This document shows positions 54,605 through 64,000 of a DNA stretch of 64,000 nt, one piece after another (the first letter of the stretch is position 1; each line of letters starts with the position of its first letter). The notes beneath the pieces were generated by a model that was not told where the DNA came from, made no database searches, and saw nothing but the letters and a program-made list of their open reading frames with translations. Both the position numbers and the translations under genes were made by a program. Origin of the DNA: Alphaproteobacteria bacterium casp-alpha6 (GTDB taxonomy: Bacteria > Pseudomonadota > Alphaproteobacteria > Rhodobacterales > Rhodobacteraceae); assembly GCA_001510135.1 (NCBI GenBank), contig LFER01000023.1:1-64000 (forward strand). The letters are read 5' to 3'.

Positions 54605-55323
54605 GCAGGAATACTGCCAAATTTTCTGGTGCGTTTGGAAAAGCGTTCCAAAGCTTCTTCGAACATTTCCGGTGTAAAATCAGGCCAAAGCGTGTCCACG
54701 AAATCATATTCAGAATAGGCCGACTGCCAGAGCAAAAAATTTGAAATTCGTGCTTCTCCGGACGTGCGGATCAATAAATCCGGATCCGGCAAAACATGCG
54801 TGTCGAGATATTTCGGCAAAGTTTGCTCATCAATATCTTTAGGGAGAAGCCGTCCCGCTTTTACATCATAGGCCAACCTCTGTGCCGCGCGAGCGACTTC
54901 ATCGCGCCCCCCATAGTTGATCGCAATGGTCAGATGGACGAGATCATTGTCACTCGTGAGCATTTCCAAATTGTCCATAAGGTCAACAAGGGATTCCTCC
55001 AGTCGCACACGATCCCCGATAAAACGTACACGCACACCGTTTTTCTTCAGATTTTTGGCTTCTTTTAAAATGTATTTCCGAAACAGGGCCATCAACCCTG
55101 CCACCTCTTCTTGTGTGCGCTTCCAATTCTCAGTGGAAAACGCAAAAATTGTAAGATATTTTACGCCAAGGCGCGGACAACTTTGAAGAATTTGGCGCAC
55201 ACGTTTTGACCCTGCATGATGCCCAAATAACCGCGGTCTTCCCCTTTTTTGTGCCCAACGCCCATTGCCATCCATGATAATAGCGACATGTCTGGCTGCA
55301 TCCCCCGTAGACCCTTTTGTCAT
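54601..55323 (-). CDS. uppS: undecaprenyl diphosphate synthase (cis-prenyltransferase)
   Basis: 240 residues. The catalytic start H-V-A-I-I-M-D-G-N-G-R-W-A, F-S-T-E-N-W-K-R and the C-terminal R-T-S-G-E-A-R-I-S-N-F-L-L-W-Q are conserved. It makes the lipid carrier for peptidoglycan and O-antigen. It starts five bases after frr and overlaps cdsA by four. Confidence 0.96.
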   Translation of the reverse strand: MTKGSTGDAARHVAIIMDGNGRWAQKRGRPRLFGHHAGSKRVRQILQSCPRLGVKYLTIFAFSTENWKRTQEEVAGLMALFRKYILKEAKNLKKNGVRVRFIGDRVRLEESLVDLMDNLEMLTSDNDLVHLTIAINYGGRDEVARAAQRLAYDVKAGRLLPKDIDEQTLPKYLDTHVLPDPDLLIRTSGEARISNFLLWQSAYSEYDFVDTLWPDFTPEMFEEALERFSKRTRKFGSIPA

Positions 55324-55328
55324 ATTTA

Positions 55329-55892
55329 CTATACCTGCATAATTTCTTTTTGCTTTGTATCAAGCGCAGCATCAATCGCGGCAATATGTTTGTCGGTCAT
55401 GTCCTGCACTTCATCTTCCCAGAGTTTTTGATCGTCTTCCGAAAGGCCATCGCCTTTTGCTTTTTTGATCTGATCCATCCCATCACGTCTTACATTACGA
55501 ATGGATACACGTGCGTTTTCAGCATACTGTCCGGCTACCCGTGTTAATTCTCGCCGCCGCTCCTCGTTCAGTTCTGGGATCGGTAACATAATAATGGTTC
55601 CGTTGAGCTGCGGATTAATTCCCAAGCCACTTTCGCGGATCGCTTTCTCAACTTTTCCAACAAGCGATTTATCCCAGACATTGATCGTCACCATGCGAGG
55701 CTCCGGAACATTTACGGTTCCAACTTGGTTGATCGGTGTACGCTGCCCATAGGCCTCCACCATGACTGGTTCCAACATAGTGGCTGACGCCCGTCCGGTT
55801 CTTAATGATGCAAATTCGGTCCTAAGTGAGGAAATGGCACCCCCCATGCGACGTTCCAGATCATCTGTGTCTAGCATAAAATCTTCTGACAT
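55329..55892 (-). CDS. frr: ribosome recycling factor
   Basis: 187 residues, the usual size, an L-shaped protein of a three-helix bundle and a small domain that splits post-termination ribosomes with EF-G. Recognised from L-R-T-G-R-A-S, I-N-Q-V-G-T-V, W-D-K-S-L and the C-terminal helix with I-R-N-V-R-R-D-G. It follows pyrH by 81 bases, the standard pair. Confidence 0.96.
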   Translation of the reverse strand: MSEDFMLDTDDLERRMGGAISSLRTEFASLRTGRASATMLEPVMVEAYGQRTPINQVGTVNVPEPRMVTINVWDKSLVGKVEKAIRESGLGINPQLNGTIIMLPIPELNEERRRELTRVAGQYAENARVSIRNVRRDGMDQIKKAKGDGLSEDDQKLWEDEVQDMTDKHIAAIDAALDTKQKEIMQV

Positions 55893-55973
55893 GTTCCAAT
55901 ACCACTTTCATTTCTGCCGATTTAACCTCATTCAGTACTCTGAGATCTTAGTATTTTCCAGTACAAGTTTCAT

Positions 55974-56705
55974 TTACTCGGAAACCGTGGTGTACGTACC
56001 CTTTCCGTTGAGTATACCCCTAAAGCCTCCAGCTTCATCCAAGGAAAAGACAATAATTGGCAAACCATTGTCCCGCGCCAATGCGATTGCACTGGCATCC
56101 ATTACTGCCAACCGTTTTGCCAGAACTTCATTATAGGTCACCTTATCATATCGAACGGCATCAGGATTTCTAACCGGATCCTTATCGTAAACCCCGTCCA
56201 CCTTTGTTCCTTTTAAAATCGCCTCACAGGCCATTTCGCTTGCTCGGAGGGTCGCGGCGGTGTCGGTCGTAAAATATGGGTTGCCCGTTCCGGCCGCAAA
56301 AATGCAAACCCTTTTCTTCTCAAGATGGCGCACAGCACGGCGCCGGATATAAGGTTCGCAAACCTGATCCATAGGGATCGCGCTGATCACACGGGTAAAA
56401 ACGTTCCGCGCCTCAAGCGCGCTTTGCATTGCAAGAGCATTCATGACTGTTGCAAGCATTCCCATGTAGTCGGCGGTCGTGCGTTCCATTCCCTGCGCAC
56501 TTCCCTGAAGGCCCCGAAAAATATTCCCGCCCCCAATCACCAAACAAATTTCAACCCCGAGGTCATGCACACTTTTGATTTCATTTGCAATGCGCTCGAC
56601 GGTCGGCGGATGAAGTCCAAATCCCTGCTCGCCCATCAGAGCCTCACCAGAGATCTTTAACATAACGCGTTTAAAGGAAGCATTGGGTTTACTAGTCTCT
56701 GACAT
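55974..56705 (-). CDS. pyrH: UMP kinase
   Basis: 243 residues of the amino-acid-kinase fold: K-I-S-G-E-A-L-M-G near the start, [18 protein letters not shown] and the C-terminal G-T-Y-T-T-V segment. It phosphorylates UMP to UDP. It heads the long minus-strand envelope block; its promoter must lie in the 90-base region shared with the divergent miaA. Confidence 0.96.
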   Translation of the reverse strand: MSETSKPNASFKRVMLKISGEALMGEQGFGLHPPTVERIANEIKSVHDLGVEICLVIGGGNIFRGLQGSAQGMERTTADYMGMLATVMNALAMQSALEARNVFTRVISAIPMDQVCEPYIRRRAVRHLEKKRVCIFAAGTGNPYFTTDTAATLRASEMACEAILKGTKVDGVYDKDPVRNPDAVRYDKVTYNEVLAKRLAVMDASAIALARDNGLPIIVFSLDEAGGFRGILNGKGTYTTVSE

Positions 56706-56795
56706 GGATACCTCTTCTCTCAGTCACCTTGCTGTGCTTCATGTCCGAAAAAAAGCTCAAGTTCAATCAAACATTGACGTCAGTTTGAAAAATAT

Positions 56796-57731
56796 GTGAC
56801 CAGAGAAGAGCATAGCGCAACGCAGCATCAGGTGACAAATTTGCAAATCCCTCAATGGATAGCCGACATTCCACCCCATCAACCCGTTTTGATCGCGGGG
56901 CCTACTGCATCAGGAAAATCCTCTTTGGCATTGCATATAGCACAATCAAAAGGAGGGGTGATTATCAATGCTGATGCTTTACAGGTGTATTCGAATTGGC
57001 GGATTTTGACAGCGCGACCAACGCAAAAAGAAGAAAGCAAAGCGGTTCACGCGCTTTATGGTCATGTTGATGGTCAAACTCATTACTCAGTCGGACAATG
57101 GCTTCGCGATATCATTCCCTTTATAACCGGCGATATGAGACCAATCATTGTTGGCGGCACGGGGCTTTATTTTTCGGCACTCACGCAGGGGCTTGTTGAT
57201 ATTCCTGCTATTCCCAAAGACGTCCAAGATCTCTGCGCTCAGCGTTGGGAAACTGAAGGGATCACCGGGCTTGCAGGGGAACTCGATGACACGACAAGGG
57301 CCCGCATCGACTTACAAAATCCGATGCGCGTGATGCGGGCGTGGCAAGTTTGGCGGCACACGGGCAAATCCTTAATAGATTGGCAAAATGAAACTCCCCC
57401 ACCCCTTCTCAATCTTAACACTTGTAGTGCGATTGTTTTTTCCACGTCTACGGAATGGTTAAATGCGCGCATTGCATGGCGCTTTAAACAGATGCTTGAA
57501 TGTGGCGCTTTGGACGAAGCGCAGGAAAATTTTGATAATTTTTCGCGAAGCAGCCCCTCCGGTAAGGCGATCGGGGCAGCCGAGCTTATTTCGCACCTTC
57601 AGGGAACATTGACTTTGCAAGAGGCTATCGAACAGGCCAATATTGCAACCCGTCAATATGCAAAACGTCAACGCACATGGTTTCGATCAAATATGCAAAA
57701 ATGGCAAATATTCGACCCCAGCCTCAGCTAG
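56796..57731 (+). CDS. miaA: tRNA dimethylallyltransferase
   Basis: 311 residues at the longest. Walker A G-P-T-A-S-G-K-S, N-A-D-A-L-Q-V-Y, V-G-G-T-G-L-Y-F and the central R-V-M-R-A-W-Q-V are present. It adds the isopentenyl group to A37 of tRNAs that read UNN codons. The start is uncertain: GTG 56796 gives the full frame, GTG 56832 or TTG 56841 (with AGGTGA upstream) give proteins nearer the family's usual N terminus. No ATG fits. Confidence 0.92.
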   Translation: MTREEHSATQHQVTNLQIPQWIADIPPHQPVLIAGPTASGKSSLALHIAQSKGGVIINADALQVYSNWRILTARPTQKEESKAVHALYGHVDGQTHYSVGQWLRDIIPFITGDMRPIIVGGTGLYFSALTQGLVDIPAIPKDVQDLCAQRWETEGITGLAGELDDTTRARIDLQNPMRVMRAWQVWRHTGKSLIDWQNETPPPLLNLNTCSAIVFSTSTEWLNARIAWRFKQMLECGALDEAQENFDNFSRSSPSGKAIGAAELISHLQGTLTLQEAIEQANIATRQYAKRQRTWFRSNMQKWQIFDPSLS

Positions 57732-58054
57732 ATAGGCTATACGAAGAATACTCGCCATCCTAGCATCTCAGGCTCAAAACGATCTTGTTTTCCGGTTCTC
57801 ACGCCCCAAAATGGAAAAGTTCGCGCAGTTTTTTCAATTTTTTTTTGTGTTTTAAACAACAATTGCCAAGCAAGATTATTATTAGAATGTCGTAGTTTTC
57901 ACTAAAAAAGCCGGTAGTTGGCGTTGACGTCAGCAGATATTCATGCGGTAATTGGAGGAGTTTTACATTCTTGCTGACTGGGTAAACGACATAATTCGGT
58001 TTAAGAATGTTGGCAAAAACGGATAACAAAATAACGTGTCAAAGGGAGATCATT
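57732..58054 (+). promoter_or_regulatory. 323-base leader of the peptide ABC operon
   Basis: No gene recognised. T-rich runs at 57822-57846 may end miaA transcription, without a clear hairpin. GTCAGCA (57929-57935) and TGCTGAC (57972-57978) are inverted copies that could form a leader stem or operator. GGGAG before ATG 58055 is a good ribosome site. Confidence 0.35.
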
Positions 58055-59728
58055 ATGACGCTGAACACAGAACACGCAGGGGACATTCATCCCGTTGCGA
58101 AGATGTATGCCGAAGAGCTAAAGGCTGGAAAACTTAGCCGCAGAGAATTTTTGGCACGCACGACTGCGCTTGGGCTTACGGCCAGTGCGGCATACGGACT
58201 TGCAGGATTGTCTTCTCCTGCAGAAGCGGGTGGACATGCCCAACAGGGTGGAACGCTGCGCTTTCAAATGGAAGTCCGGGCGTTGAAAGACCCAAGAACC
58301 TACGATTGGACACAGATTGCGACATATACTGCAGGGTGGTTAGAGTATCTCGTTGAATACAATAACGACGGTTCCTTCAAACCAATGCTTCTTGCAAGCT
58401 GGTCTGCGAATGCTGATGCTACAGAGTATACGTTGAACGTTCGTAAGGGCGTGAAATGGAACAATGGCGATGACTTTACCGCCGAAGACGTCGCGCGTAA
58501 CATCGAAGGTTGGTGTGATAAAGCTGTTGAAGGCAACTCAATGGCTGGACGTATGGCATCATTGATTGATCCGGACACAGGCAAAGCCGCCGCAGGTGCC
58601 ATTAAAGTGGTGGACAGCCACACAGTACTTTTGACCTGTGCTACGTCAGACATCACAATCATCCCAGGTATGGCGGATTATCCAGCATCTATTGTGCATT
58701 CAAGCCATAATCCTGACGACATGCTGGGAACTGCCGTGGGCACTGGACCTTACAGGCCAGAATCACTTGAAGTTGGTGTAAAAGGCGTCGTCGTGCGTAA
58801 TGAAGGATTTGACTGGTGGGGATATGCCGAAGGCAAGGGTGCATACCTCGACCGCATCGAGTTCATAGACTATGGCACGGACCCCTCCGCATGGGTTGCC
58901 GCCGCGGAAGCCGACGAAGTGGACGCTATCTGGGAAACGGTTGGCGAATTCGTCGATGTTTTTGATGGACTTGGTTGGACCAAATCCGAAGTTGCATCAG
59001 GCGCGACCATTGTGATCCGCACAAACCAAAATACTCCCGATGCGAATGGTAATCTGCCATATCAAGACAAACGTGTGCGTCAAGCATTGGCGATGGCCGT
59101 TGACAACAATGTCTGTCTGGAACTTGGCTATGCTGGACGGGGAATAGTGGCGGACAACCATCACGCAGGCCCAATGCATCCAGAAACGGACGCTTCGGTA
59201 ACCCGCCTGCCCTACGATCCGGCAAAAGCGCGTGCGTTGATGGAAGAAGCCGGCATGATGGATTACGAACATGAGATCCAGTCCATCGATGATGATTGGC
59301 GTAAAAACACGACGGATGCTGTAGCCGCTCAGCTGCGAGATGCAGGATTTAAAGTGAAACGCACCATTCTTCCTGGATCAACATTCTGGAACGACTGGGC
59401 CAAATATCCTTATAGCTCCACAAACTGGAACCACCGCCCTCTGGCGACACAGGTCTGGGGTCTGGCGTATCGCTCTGGCGAAGCATGGAATGAATTTGGC
59501 TGGAGCAATCCAGAATTCGACGCGCTTTTGGCAGAGGCAAATTCCATTGCTGATGCGGATAAACGGCGCGAAGTGGCTGCCAAATGTCAGGCGATTATTG
59601 CCGATGAGGGTGTAACCATCCAACCTTATTGGAGATCGCTCTATCGCCATCACACCGATAAGGTCGTCGGCTGCGACATGCACATTGCATACCTGCCCCA
59701 GATTTATAAGTGGGGCCTTAAGGCGTAA
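58055..59728 (+). CDS. peptide/opine-type ABC transporter substrate-binding protein (Tat-exported)
   Basis: 557 residues of the SBP family 5 (DppA/OppA-like). The N terminus carries a twin-arginine signal: L-S-R-R-E-F-L-A-R with arginines 29-30, then a hydrophobic stretch to about 63. Family segments include F-K-P-M-L-L-A-S-W and [14 protein letters not shown], then [18 protein letters not shown] 58055 with GGGAG is preferred over the open frame back to 58007. Export folded through Tat suggests assembly in the cytoplasm. Cargo could be peptides, opines or glutathione-like compounds. It is the first gene of the operon with two permeases and a fused ATPase. Confidence 0.92.
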   Translation: MTLNTEHAGDIHPVAKMYAEELKAGKLSRREFLARTTALGLTASAAYGLAGLSSPAEAGGHAQQGGTLRFQMEVRALKDPRTYDWTQIATYTAGWLEYLVEYNNDGSFKPMLLASWSANADATEYTLNVRKGVKWNNGDDFTAEDVARNIEGWCDKAVEGNSMAGRMASLIDPDTGKAAAGAIKVVDSHTVLLTCATSDITIIPGMADYPASIVHSSHNPDDMLGTAVGTGPYRPESLEVGVKGVVVRNEGFDWWGYAEGKGAYLDRIEFIDYGTDPSAWVAAAEADEVDAIWETVGEFVDVFDGLGWTKSEVASGATIVIRTNQNTPDANGNLPYQDKRVRQALAMAVDNNVCLELGYAGRGIVADNHHAGPMHPETDASVTRLPYDPAKARALMEEAGMMDYEHEIQSIDDDWRKNTTDAVAAQLRDAGFKVKRTILPGSTFWNDWAKYPYSSTNWNHRPLATQVWGLAYRSGEAWNEFGWSNPEFDALLAEANSIADADKRREVAAKCQAIIADEGVTIQPYWRSLYRHHTDKVVGCDMHIAYLPQIYKWGLKA

Positions 59729-59744
59729 GGCTTTTATCAAGCAG

Positions 59745-59772
59745 AGGCTGCATCCGTTTTCGGATGCAGCCT
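59745..59772 (+). terminator. perfect 12-base intercistronic hairpin
   Basis: AGGCTGCATCCG and CGGATGCAGCCT pair completely around TTTT, 16 bases after the binding-protein stop and followed by AAAATTT. It likely causes partial termination or stabilises the upstream mRNA so that binding protein exceeds membrane subunits. Confidence 0.75.
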
Positions 59773-59821
59773 AAAATTTGGGGATGCGTTCTATTCCCGA
59801 TAGAAAAACGCAGGGTGATCT

Positions 59822-60868
59822 ATGGGACTTTTTATCCTTCGACGTTTCGGAGTGATGCTTTTTACGGCGTTATGCCTGACTTTTGTGGTATTTTTCCTTA
59901 CCAATCTTTATCCAAACCTCGAAAAACTTGCCAAAAATCAGGGTAATTTTCGGATGTCGGATGCAGAAGTGGCATCCTATCTTGGAAACCGTGGATATCT
60001 TCGCAGCCTTCCTGTGAAATATGGAGAGTGGCTTGGCGTATTGCCCGGTTACGTGATTGAGGGCAGTGATGGGAAAACGCGTGGAAAATGTTTTGGTCCT
60101 GACGACACGAAAGAAACAGCAGACCGTTATTGCGGGCTCCTTCAAGGTGACTGGGGCTTTTCGACCGTCTTCAAAGATGATGTCCTCTCAATTATCAATA
60201 CACGGCTTTCATTAACGGCAAAGCTGATGTTTTGGGTCATGATCGTGATGGTGCCCTCAGCACTCATTGTGGGCGTCATGGCGGGAATGCGCGAAGGAAG
60301 CAAAACGGATCGATCCCTTTCTACCGCCGCCATCCTGACTACCGCCACTCCTGAATACGTGTCAGGTGTGATTTTTATCGTGATCTTCGCGTCAAGTGCT
60401 GTTGGGTTGAAATGGTTTAAAGGCTCTGCCACATCGGCAATGGACTCCGCCAACTTTGAAAACTTCTTTTTGCCCGTTCTCACCATTGCACTTTACGGAA
60501 TGGGATACATCGCGCGGATGACACGGGCGTCTATGGCAGAAGTTATGACAGCACAATATATCCGAACCGCCCGTCTTAAGGGCGTTAGTTTTCGTAACAT
60601 TGTGATGAAGCATGCTCTAAGAAATGCCTTAATCGCGCCTTTCACTGTTATTATGTTACAGTTTCCATGGCTGTTAAATGGGGTCGTAATCGTCGAAACT
60701 CTTTTTAATTACAAAGGCTTCGGATGGGTTCTTGTCCAAGCTGCCGGAAACAATGATATTGAATTGCTTTTGGCTGTTTCAGTTGTCTCTGTCGTCGTGG
60801 TTTTGGTCACACAGCTTATCTCTGATATCGGGTATGTTTATCTCAACCCGCGTATCAAAGTCACGTAG
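59822..60868 (+). CDS. ABC transporter permease (DppB-like)
   Basis: 348 residues with six main helices. The N-terminal L-R-R-F-G-V-M-L-F-T-A-L opening of DppB-type permeases is followed by a long periplasmic stretch (about 35-115) with two cysteines, then the permease core with the coupling loop Y-I-R-T-A-R-L-K-G-V-S. It pairs with the next permease, 11 bases downstream. Confidence 0.92.
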   Translation: MGLFILRRFGVMLFTALCLTFVVFFLTNLYPNLEKLAKNQGNFRMSDAEVASYLGNRGYLRSLPVKYGEWLGVLPGYVIEGSDGKTRGKCFGPDDTKETADRYCGLLQGDWGFSTVFKDDVLSIINTRLSLTAKLMFWVMIVMVPSALIVGVMAGMREGSKTDRSLSTAAILTTATPEYVSGVIFIVIFASSAVGLKWFKGSATSAMDSANFENFFLPVLTIALYGMGYIARMTRASMAEVMTAQYIRTARLKGVSFRNIVMKHALRNALIAPFTVIMLQFPWLLNGVVIVETLFNYKGFGWVLVQAAGNNDIELLLAVSVVSVVVVLVTQLISDIGYVYLNPRIKVT

Positions 60869-60879
60869 GGAGCACGAGA

Positions 60880-62073
60880 ATGGACGCTTTAAGTTGGGGG
60901 GCAATTTTTGGTCGCATGTTCATGCAACTGATGCCCGTGTGGATTTCTCTGGTCGTTCTTTTCGTTTTCTCGATGCGATACAAGCGCAAGCTTGGTCTTT
61001 ATGGAAAACTCTTCGACAGTATGATCGGCATGATTGGATTGGCCATCGTCATGTTCTGGGTCTTTACAGGTTTCTTTGCCGGTGCGACCGACATGATTAT
61101 AACGCATGACCCTCTGTCGCAGTTTTCCGGCATGAAAAACAAAGTACCCGGCACTGCAATGAGTTCTGCAGGTGACGGGGAATATCCTTTCTTCCTCTTA
61201 GGGGGGGATCATCTTGCGCGCGATGTATTCAGCCGTGTTATGGCAGGAAGTACCATTGTTATCCTTATCGCGCCTCTTGCAACACTCTTTGCGTTTTTGG
61301 TTGGCATTACCCTTGGCTTGCCTGCCGGTTATTATGGTGGAAAGCTAGACCTAGTTTTGTCTTTCTTGGCAAACCTCATCCTCGCCTTTCCTGTAATTTT
61401 GTTATTCTATCTTCTGGTAACCCCAGAGATCCGATTAACTGGAATGCCACAATATATGGCGGTGGTATTATTTGCCTTTCCCTTAATTTTTGCGGCCGTA
61501 ATGATCAATTCGCGCTACTATGTAGCGCCACAAACACGAAATATTTTGATGGTCGCGATTTTGGGATCCTTAGGGTGGCTTTATGTCTCCCTGATCAACG
61601 CACCGGGCTCAAAAATCACTTTGTTTGACACCATTGACCTATTTGATGTGGATGGGGGGCTTTTGACCGTATTTGTTTCGGTCGTCTTTGTGAACTCTCC
61701 AACCGTTTACAGAATTGTACGCGGTTTGGCGATGGATATCAAAACCCGCGACTATGTGGCCGCGGCCCAAACGCGGGGTGAAGGACCTTGGTACATTATG
61801 CTTTGGGAAATCCTTCCAAACGCGCGAGGACCCTTGATCGTCGATTTTTGTCTGAGAATTGGGTACACGACCATTCTTCTCGGAACACTGGGGTTCTTTG
61901 GTCTTGGTCTTGAACCGGAGAGCCCTAACTGGGGAGCCACCATCAATGAGGGACGAAAGCTATTATCCGTTTATCCTCACCCTGCTCTCCCGCCCTCTTT
62001 TGCCCTGTTAAGCCTTGTTTTGGGGCTTAATTTGCTGGCTGACGGGCTACGCGAAGAAAGTTTGAAGGACTAA
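60880..62073 (+). CDS. ABC transporter permease (DppC-like)
   Basis: 397 residues. Two N-terminal helices and a periplasmic loop precede the core domain (about 110-390), with L-L-G-G-D-H-L-A-R-D-V-F-S-R, typical of DppC, and the coupling loop D-Y-V-A-A-A-Q-T-R-G-E-G. The C terminus ends in the usual L-N-L-L-A-D-G-L-R motif. It is longer than average DppC by roughly 100 residues, mostly through the N-terminal extension and a loop around residues 205-250. Confidence 0.92.
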   Translation: MDALSWGAIFGRMFMQLMPVWISLVVLFVFSMRYKRKLGLYGKLFDSMIGMIGLAIVMFWVFTGFFAGATDMIITHDPLSQFSGMKNKVPGTAMSSAGDGEYPFFLLGGDHLARDVFSRVMAGSTIVILIAPLATLFAFLVGITLGLPAGYYGGKLDLVLSFLANLILAFPVILLFYLLVTPEIRLTGMPQYMAVVLFAFPLIFAAVMINSRYYVAPQTRNILMVAILGSLGWLYVSLINAPGSKITLFDTIDLFDVDGGLLTVFVSVVFVNSPTVYRIVRGLAMDIKTRDYVAAAQTRGEGPWYIMLWEILPNARGPLIVDFCLRIGYTTILLGTLGFFGLGLEPESPNWGATINEGRKLLSVYPHPALPPSFALLSLVLGLNLLADGLREESLKD

Positions 62074-62115
62074 GAAAAGAAATGTGCTGTCGTCGACAGA
62101 ACAAGGGAGAACGAC

Positions 62116-64000
62116 ATGGCAAAACTGGAATATGACGGCCCAATTCTTGAAATAGAGGATTTGTCAATTTCGTTTTTCACGCGGTTGCGCGAAATTCCGG
62201 CAGTTATGGACTTTTCAGTCGTGGTTCAGCCTGGAGAAGCGGTGGGACTGGTTGGCGAGTCAGGATGCGGAAAATCAACAGTCGCCCTCGGAGTGATGCA
62301 GGATCTTGGTGTTAACGGGCGCGTTGTTGGTGGAACCATAAAATTTAAAGGCCGCGATCTGGCCGAAATGAGTGATGAAGAATTGCGCGATATTCGTGGC
62401 AACGAAATCGCCATGATTTATCAAGAGCCAATGGCATCTCTCAATCCGGCAATGAAAGTCGGCAGGCAGCTCATGGAAGTTCCGATGATCCACGAAGGAG
62501 TGTCGGAAAATGACGCCTATAAGCGCGCGCTTGAAGTGGTGACTGATGTAAAACTTCCCGATCCTGAGCGGATCCTCAAATCCTATCCTCACCAATTGTC
62601 AGGCGGTCAACAACAGCGCATTGTCATCGCTATGGCACTGATGTCCAAACCTGCGCTTTTGATCCTTGATGAACCCACCACCGCCTTAGATGTGACGGTT
62701 GAGGCGGCAGTAGTCGATTTGGTCAAAGATTTGGGGAAAAAATATAACACTTCTATGTTGTTTATCTCTCATAACCTAGGCCTTGTTCTTGAAACCTGTG
62801 ACCGAATTTGCGTGATGTACTCGGGCGAAGCTGTTGAAACGGGCAGCATTGAGGATGTCTTTGATAAAATGCAACATCCATATACTCAGGCTCTGTTCCG
62901 CTCAATCCCTCTGCCCGGTGCTGACAAAAATGCCAGACCTCTTGTGGCCATTCCCGGGAACTTTCCATTGCCACATGAACGGCCAGACGGGTGCAATTTC
63001 GGCCCAAGATGCGATTATTTTCAGGAAGGTCTCTGCAATCAGGGCAATATTCCAATGGCTGTGATTGAAGGAGACGATCGTCATTTCAGCCGGTGCATCC
63101 GCTTTAAAGACATAGATTGGAACGCCCCGATCACGGCAAGCAATGCGAATGAAAAAGTCGCTCCGGGCAAAGTGATCCTTAGGATGGATAACCTCAAAAA
63201 ATATTATGAGGTTGCGGCAAATGCGCTCTTTGGGAACTCAGGAGAAAAGCGTGTTGTCAAGGCAAATGAAACTTTGTCCTTTGAAGCACGCGAAGCGGAA
63301 ACACTTGCCATCGTTGGCGAGTCTGGTTGTGGCAAATCGACCTTTGCCAAGGTTTTAATGGGACTTGAAACGGCAACCGACGGGCAAATCCTTTTAGACG
63401 GGCAAAACATTGAAAAAACACCGATTGAAAATCGAGCCACCAAAACAGTTGCCGATGTACAGATGGTGTTTCAAAATCCCTTTGATACGCTCAATCCATC
63501 GATGACCATCGGGCGGCAGATTATCCGTGCGCTTGAGATTTTCAAATATGGCACATCTGACAACGATCGCCGCAATCGCATGTTGGAACTGCTTGACTTG
63601 GTTAAATTGCCTCGCGAATTTGCCGAAAGGATGCCCCGTCAACTCTCAGGAGGGCAAAAACAGCGTATTGGTATTGCGCGTGCTTTTGCGGGGGGCGCGC
63701 GGGTTGTTGTGGCTGATGAACCCGTTTCAGCGCTTGACGTTTCCGTTCAGGCCGCGGTGACAGATCTTTTAATGGAAATACAACGCAAGGAGAAAACCAC
63801 GCTTCTTTTCATCAGTCATGATCTTTCAATTGTACGGTATCTCAGCGATCGCGTGATGGTGATGTATCTTGGCCATGTGGTTGAATTGGGCAGCACAGAT
63901 CAGGTCTTTGCGCCTCCCTATCATCCATATACAGAAGCACTTTTGTCCGCCGTTCCCATCGCAGATACAAGTATTGACAAAAAACACATCGTGCTTGAAG
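62116..64000 (+). CDS. fused double ATPase of the peptide ABC transporter (3' end cut by window)
   Basis: 628 codons visible from ATG 62116 (AGGGAGA upstream) without a stop. Two complete ATPase units in one chain: unit 1 with Walker A G-E-S-G-C-G-K-S-T at 47-55, signature L-S-G-G-Q-Q-Q-R and L-I-L-D-E-P-T-T-A-L-D; unit 2 with Walker A at 401-409, L-S-G-G-Q-K-Q-R and V-A-D-E-P-V-S-A-L-D. Between them is the oligopeptide-family C-terminal cysteine motif (F-G-P-R-C-D-Y-F, then S-R-C). This is the DppDF/GsiA-like fused form. It energises the two permeases directly upstream; the gap of 42 bases and same strand indicate one operon. Confidence 0.93.
   Translation, partial: MAKLEYDGPILEIEDLSISFFTRLREIPAVMDFSVVVQPGEAVGLVGESGCGKSTVALGVMQDLGVNGRVVGGTIKFKGRDLAEMSDEELRDIRGNEIAMIYQEPMASLNPAMKVGRQLMEVPMIHEGVSENDAYKRALEVVTDVKLPDPERILKSYPHQLSGGQQQRIVIAMALMSKPALLILDEPTTALDVTVEAAVVDLVKDLGKKYNTSMLFISHNLGLVLETCDRICVMYSGEAVETGSIEDVFDKMQHPYTQALFRSIPLPGADKNARPLVAIPGNFPLPHERPDGCNFGPRCDYFQEGLCNQGNIPMAVIEGDDRHFSRCIRFKDIDWNAPITASNANEKVAPGKVILRMDNLKKYYEVAANALFGNSGEKRVVKANETLSFEAREAETLAIVGESGCGKSTFAKVLMGLETATDGQILLDGQNIEKTPIENRATKTVADVQMVFQNPFDTLNPSMTIGRQIIRALEIFKYGTSDNDRRNRMLELLDLVKLPREFAERMPRQLSGGQKQRIGIARAFAGGARVVVADEPVSALDVSVQAAVTDLLMEIQRKEKTTLLFISHDLSIVRYLSDRVMVMYLGHVVELGSTDQVFAPPYHPYTEALLSAVPIADTSIDKKHIVLE

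Noticed and set aside
57799-58029. 76-codon minus-strand open frame before the ABC operon
   Set aside because: AT-rich, no ribosome site, no family resemblance, and overlaps the leader of the binding-protein gene.

Overview
The window looks like chromosomal DNA of a marine alphaproteobacterium of the Rhodobacterales (Roseobacter-like), with only moderate GC by eye. The evidence is: a circularly permuted two-piece tmRNA gene beside an alpha-type SspB adaptor; the fumC / DUF4169 / ribbon-helix-helix cluster; the order dusB-ntrB-ntrC-ntrY-ntrX-trkA-trkH-hfq-hflX; NtrC and NtrX without the sigma54-contacting GAFTGA loop; lipid A synthesis through LpxI; and a PurL of the small type. This placement is an inference from gene content and order. 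I saw no rRNA, tRNA, insertion sequence, prophage or CRISPR array.

Layout. 1-2962 (+): ssrA, sspB, fumC and two tiny genes. 3000-6325 (-): ccdA, an alpha/beta hydrolase gene interrupted by an in-frame amber codon, and a cytochrome P450. 6410-14661: a TusA-like protein, RNase E, a beta-hydroxyacid dehydrogenase, a penicillin-acylase-family hydrolase and hflX. 14658-25135 (-): a long co-directional block of hfq, potassium uptake, two nitrogen-type two-component systems and dusB. 25298-28709 (+): ispD, ispF, pgpA, cinA and amtB. 28753-29810: a COQ10/RatA-like protein and hpt.

29820-41839 is the accessory part. A five-gene minus-strand operon encodes a ProX-type binding protein, a ProV-type ATPase, a double-domain permease, a tandem-DUF1989/GcvT fusion enzyme and an EamA exporter. 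A LysR gene diverges from it across a 10-bp-arm palindrome. Next come an Asp/Glu-racemase-fold protein with a PLP-dependent lyase, then a membrane-anchored RTX-repeat protein. The operon reads as uptake and breakdown of an N-methylated or guanidino-type osmolyte and is the best candidate for an undescribed pathway; its substrate cannot be read from the sequence.

41991-44847 (+) holds purL, with a terminator folded over its stop codon, and an IalB-family protein. 44869-56705 (-) is the envelope block pyrH-frr-uppS-cdsA-dxr-rseP-bamA-skp-fabZ-lpxA-lpxI-lpxB, which covers the ribosome recycling factor, isoprenoid carrier, phospholipid, outer-membrane assembly and lipid A steps. miaA diverges from it. 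58055-64000 (+) is a peptide/opine-type ABC operon (Tat-exported binding protein, two permeases, and a fused double ATPase cut by the window end).
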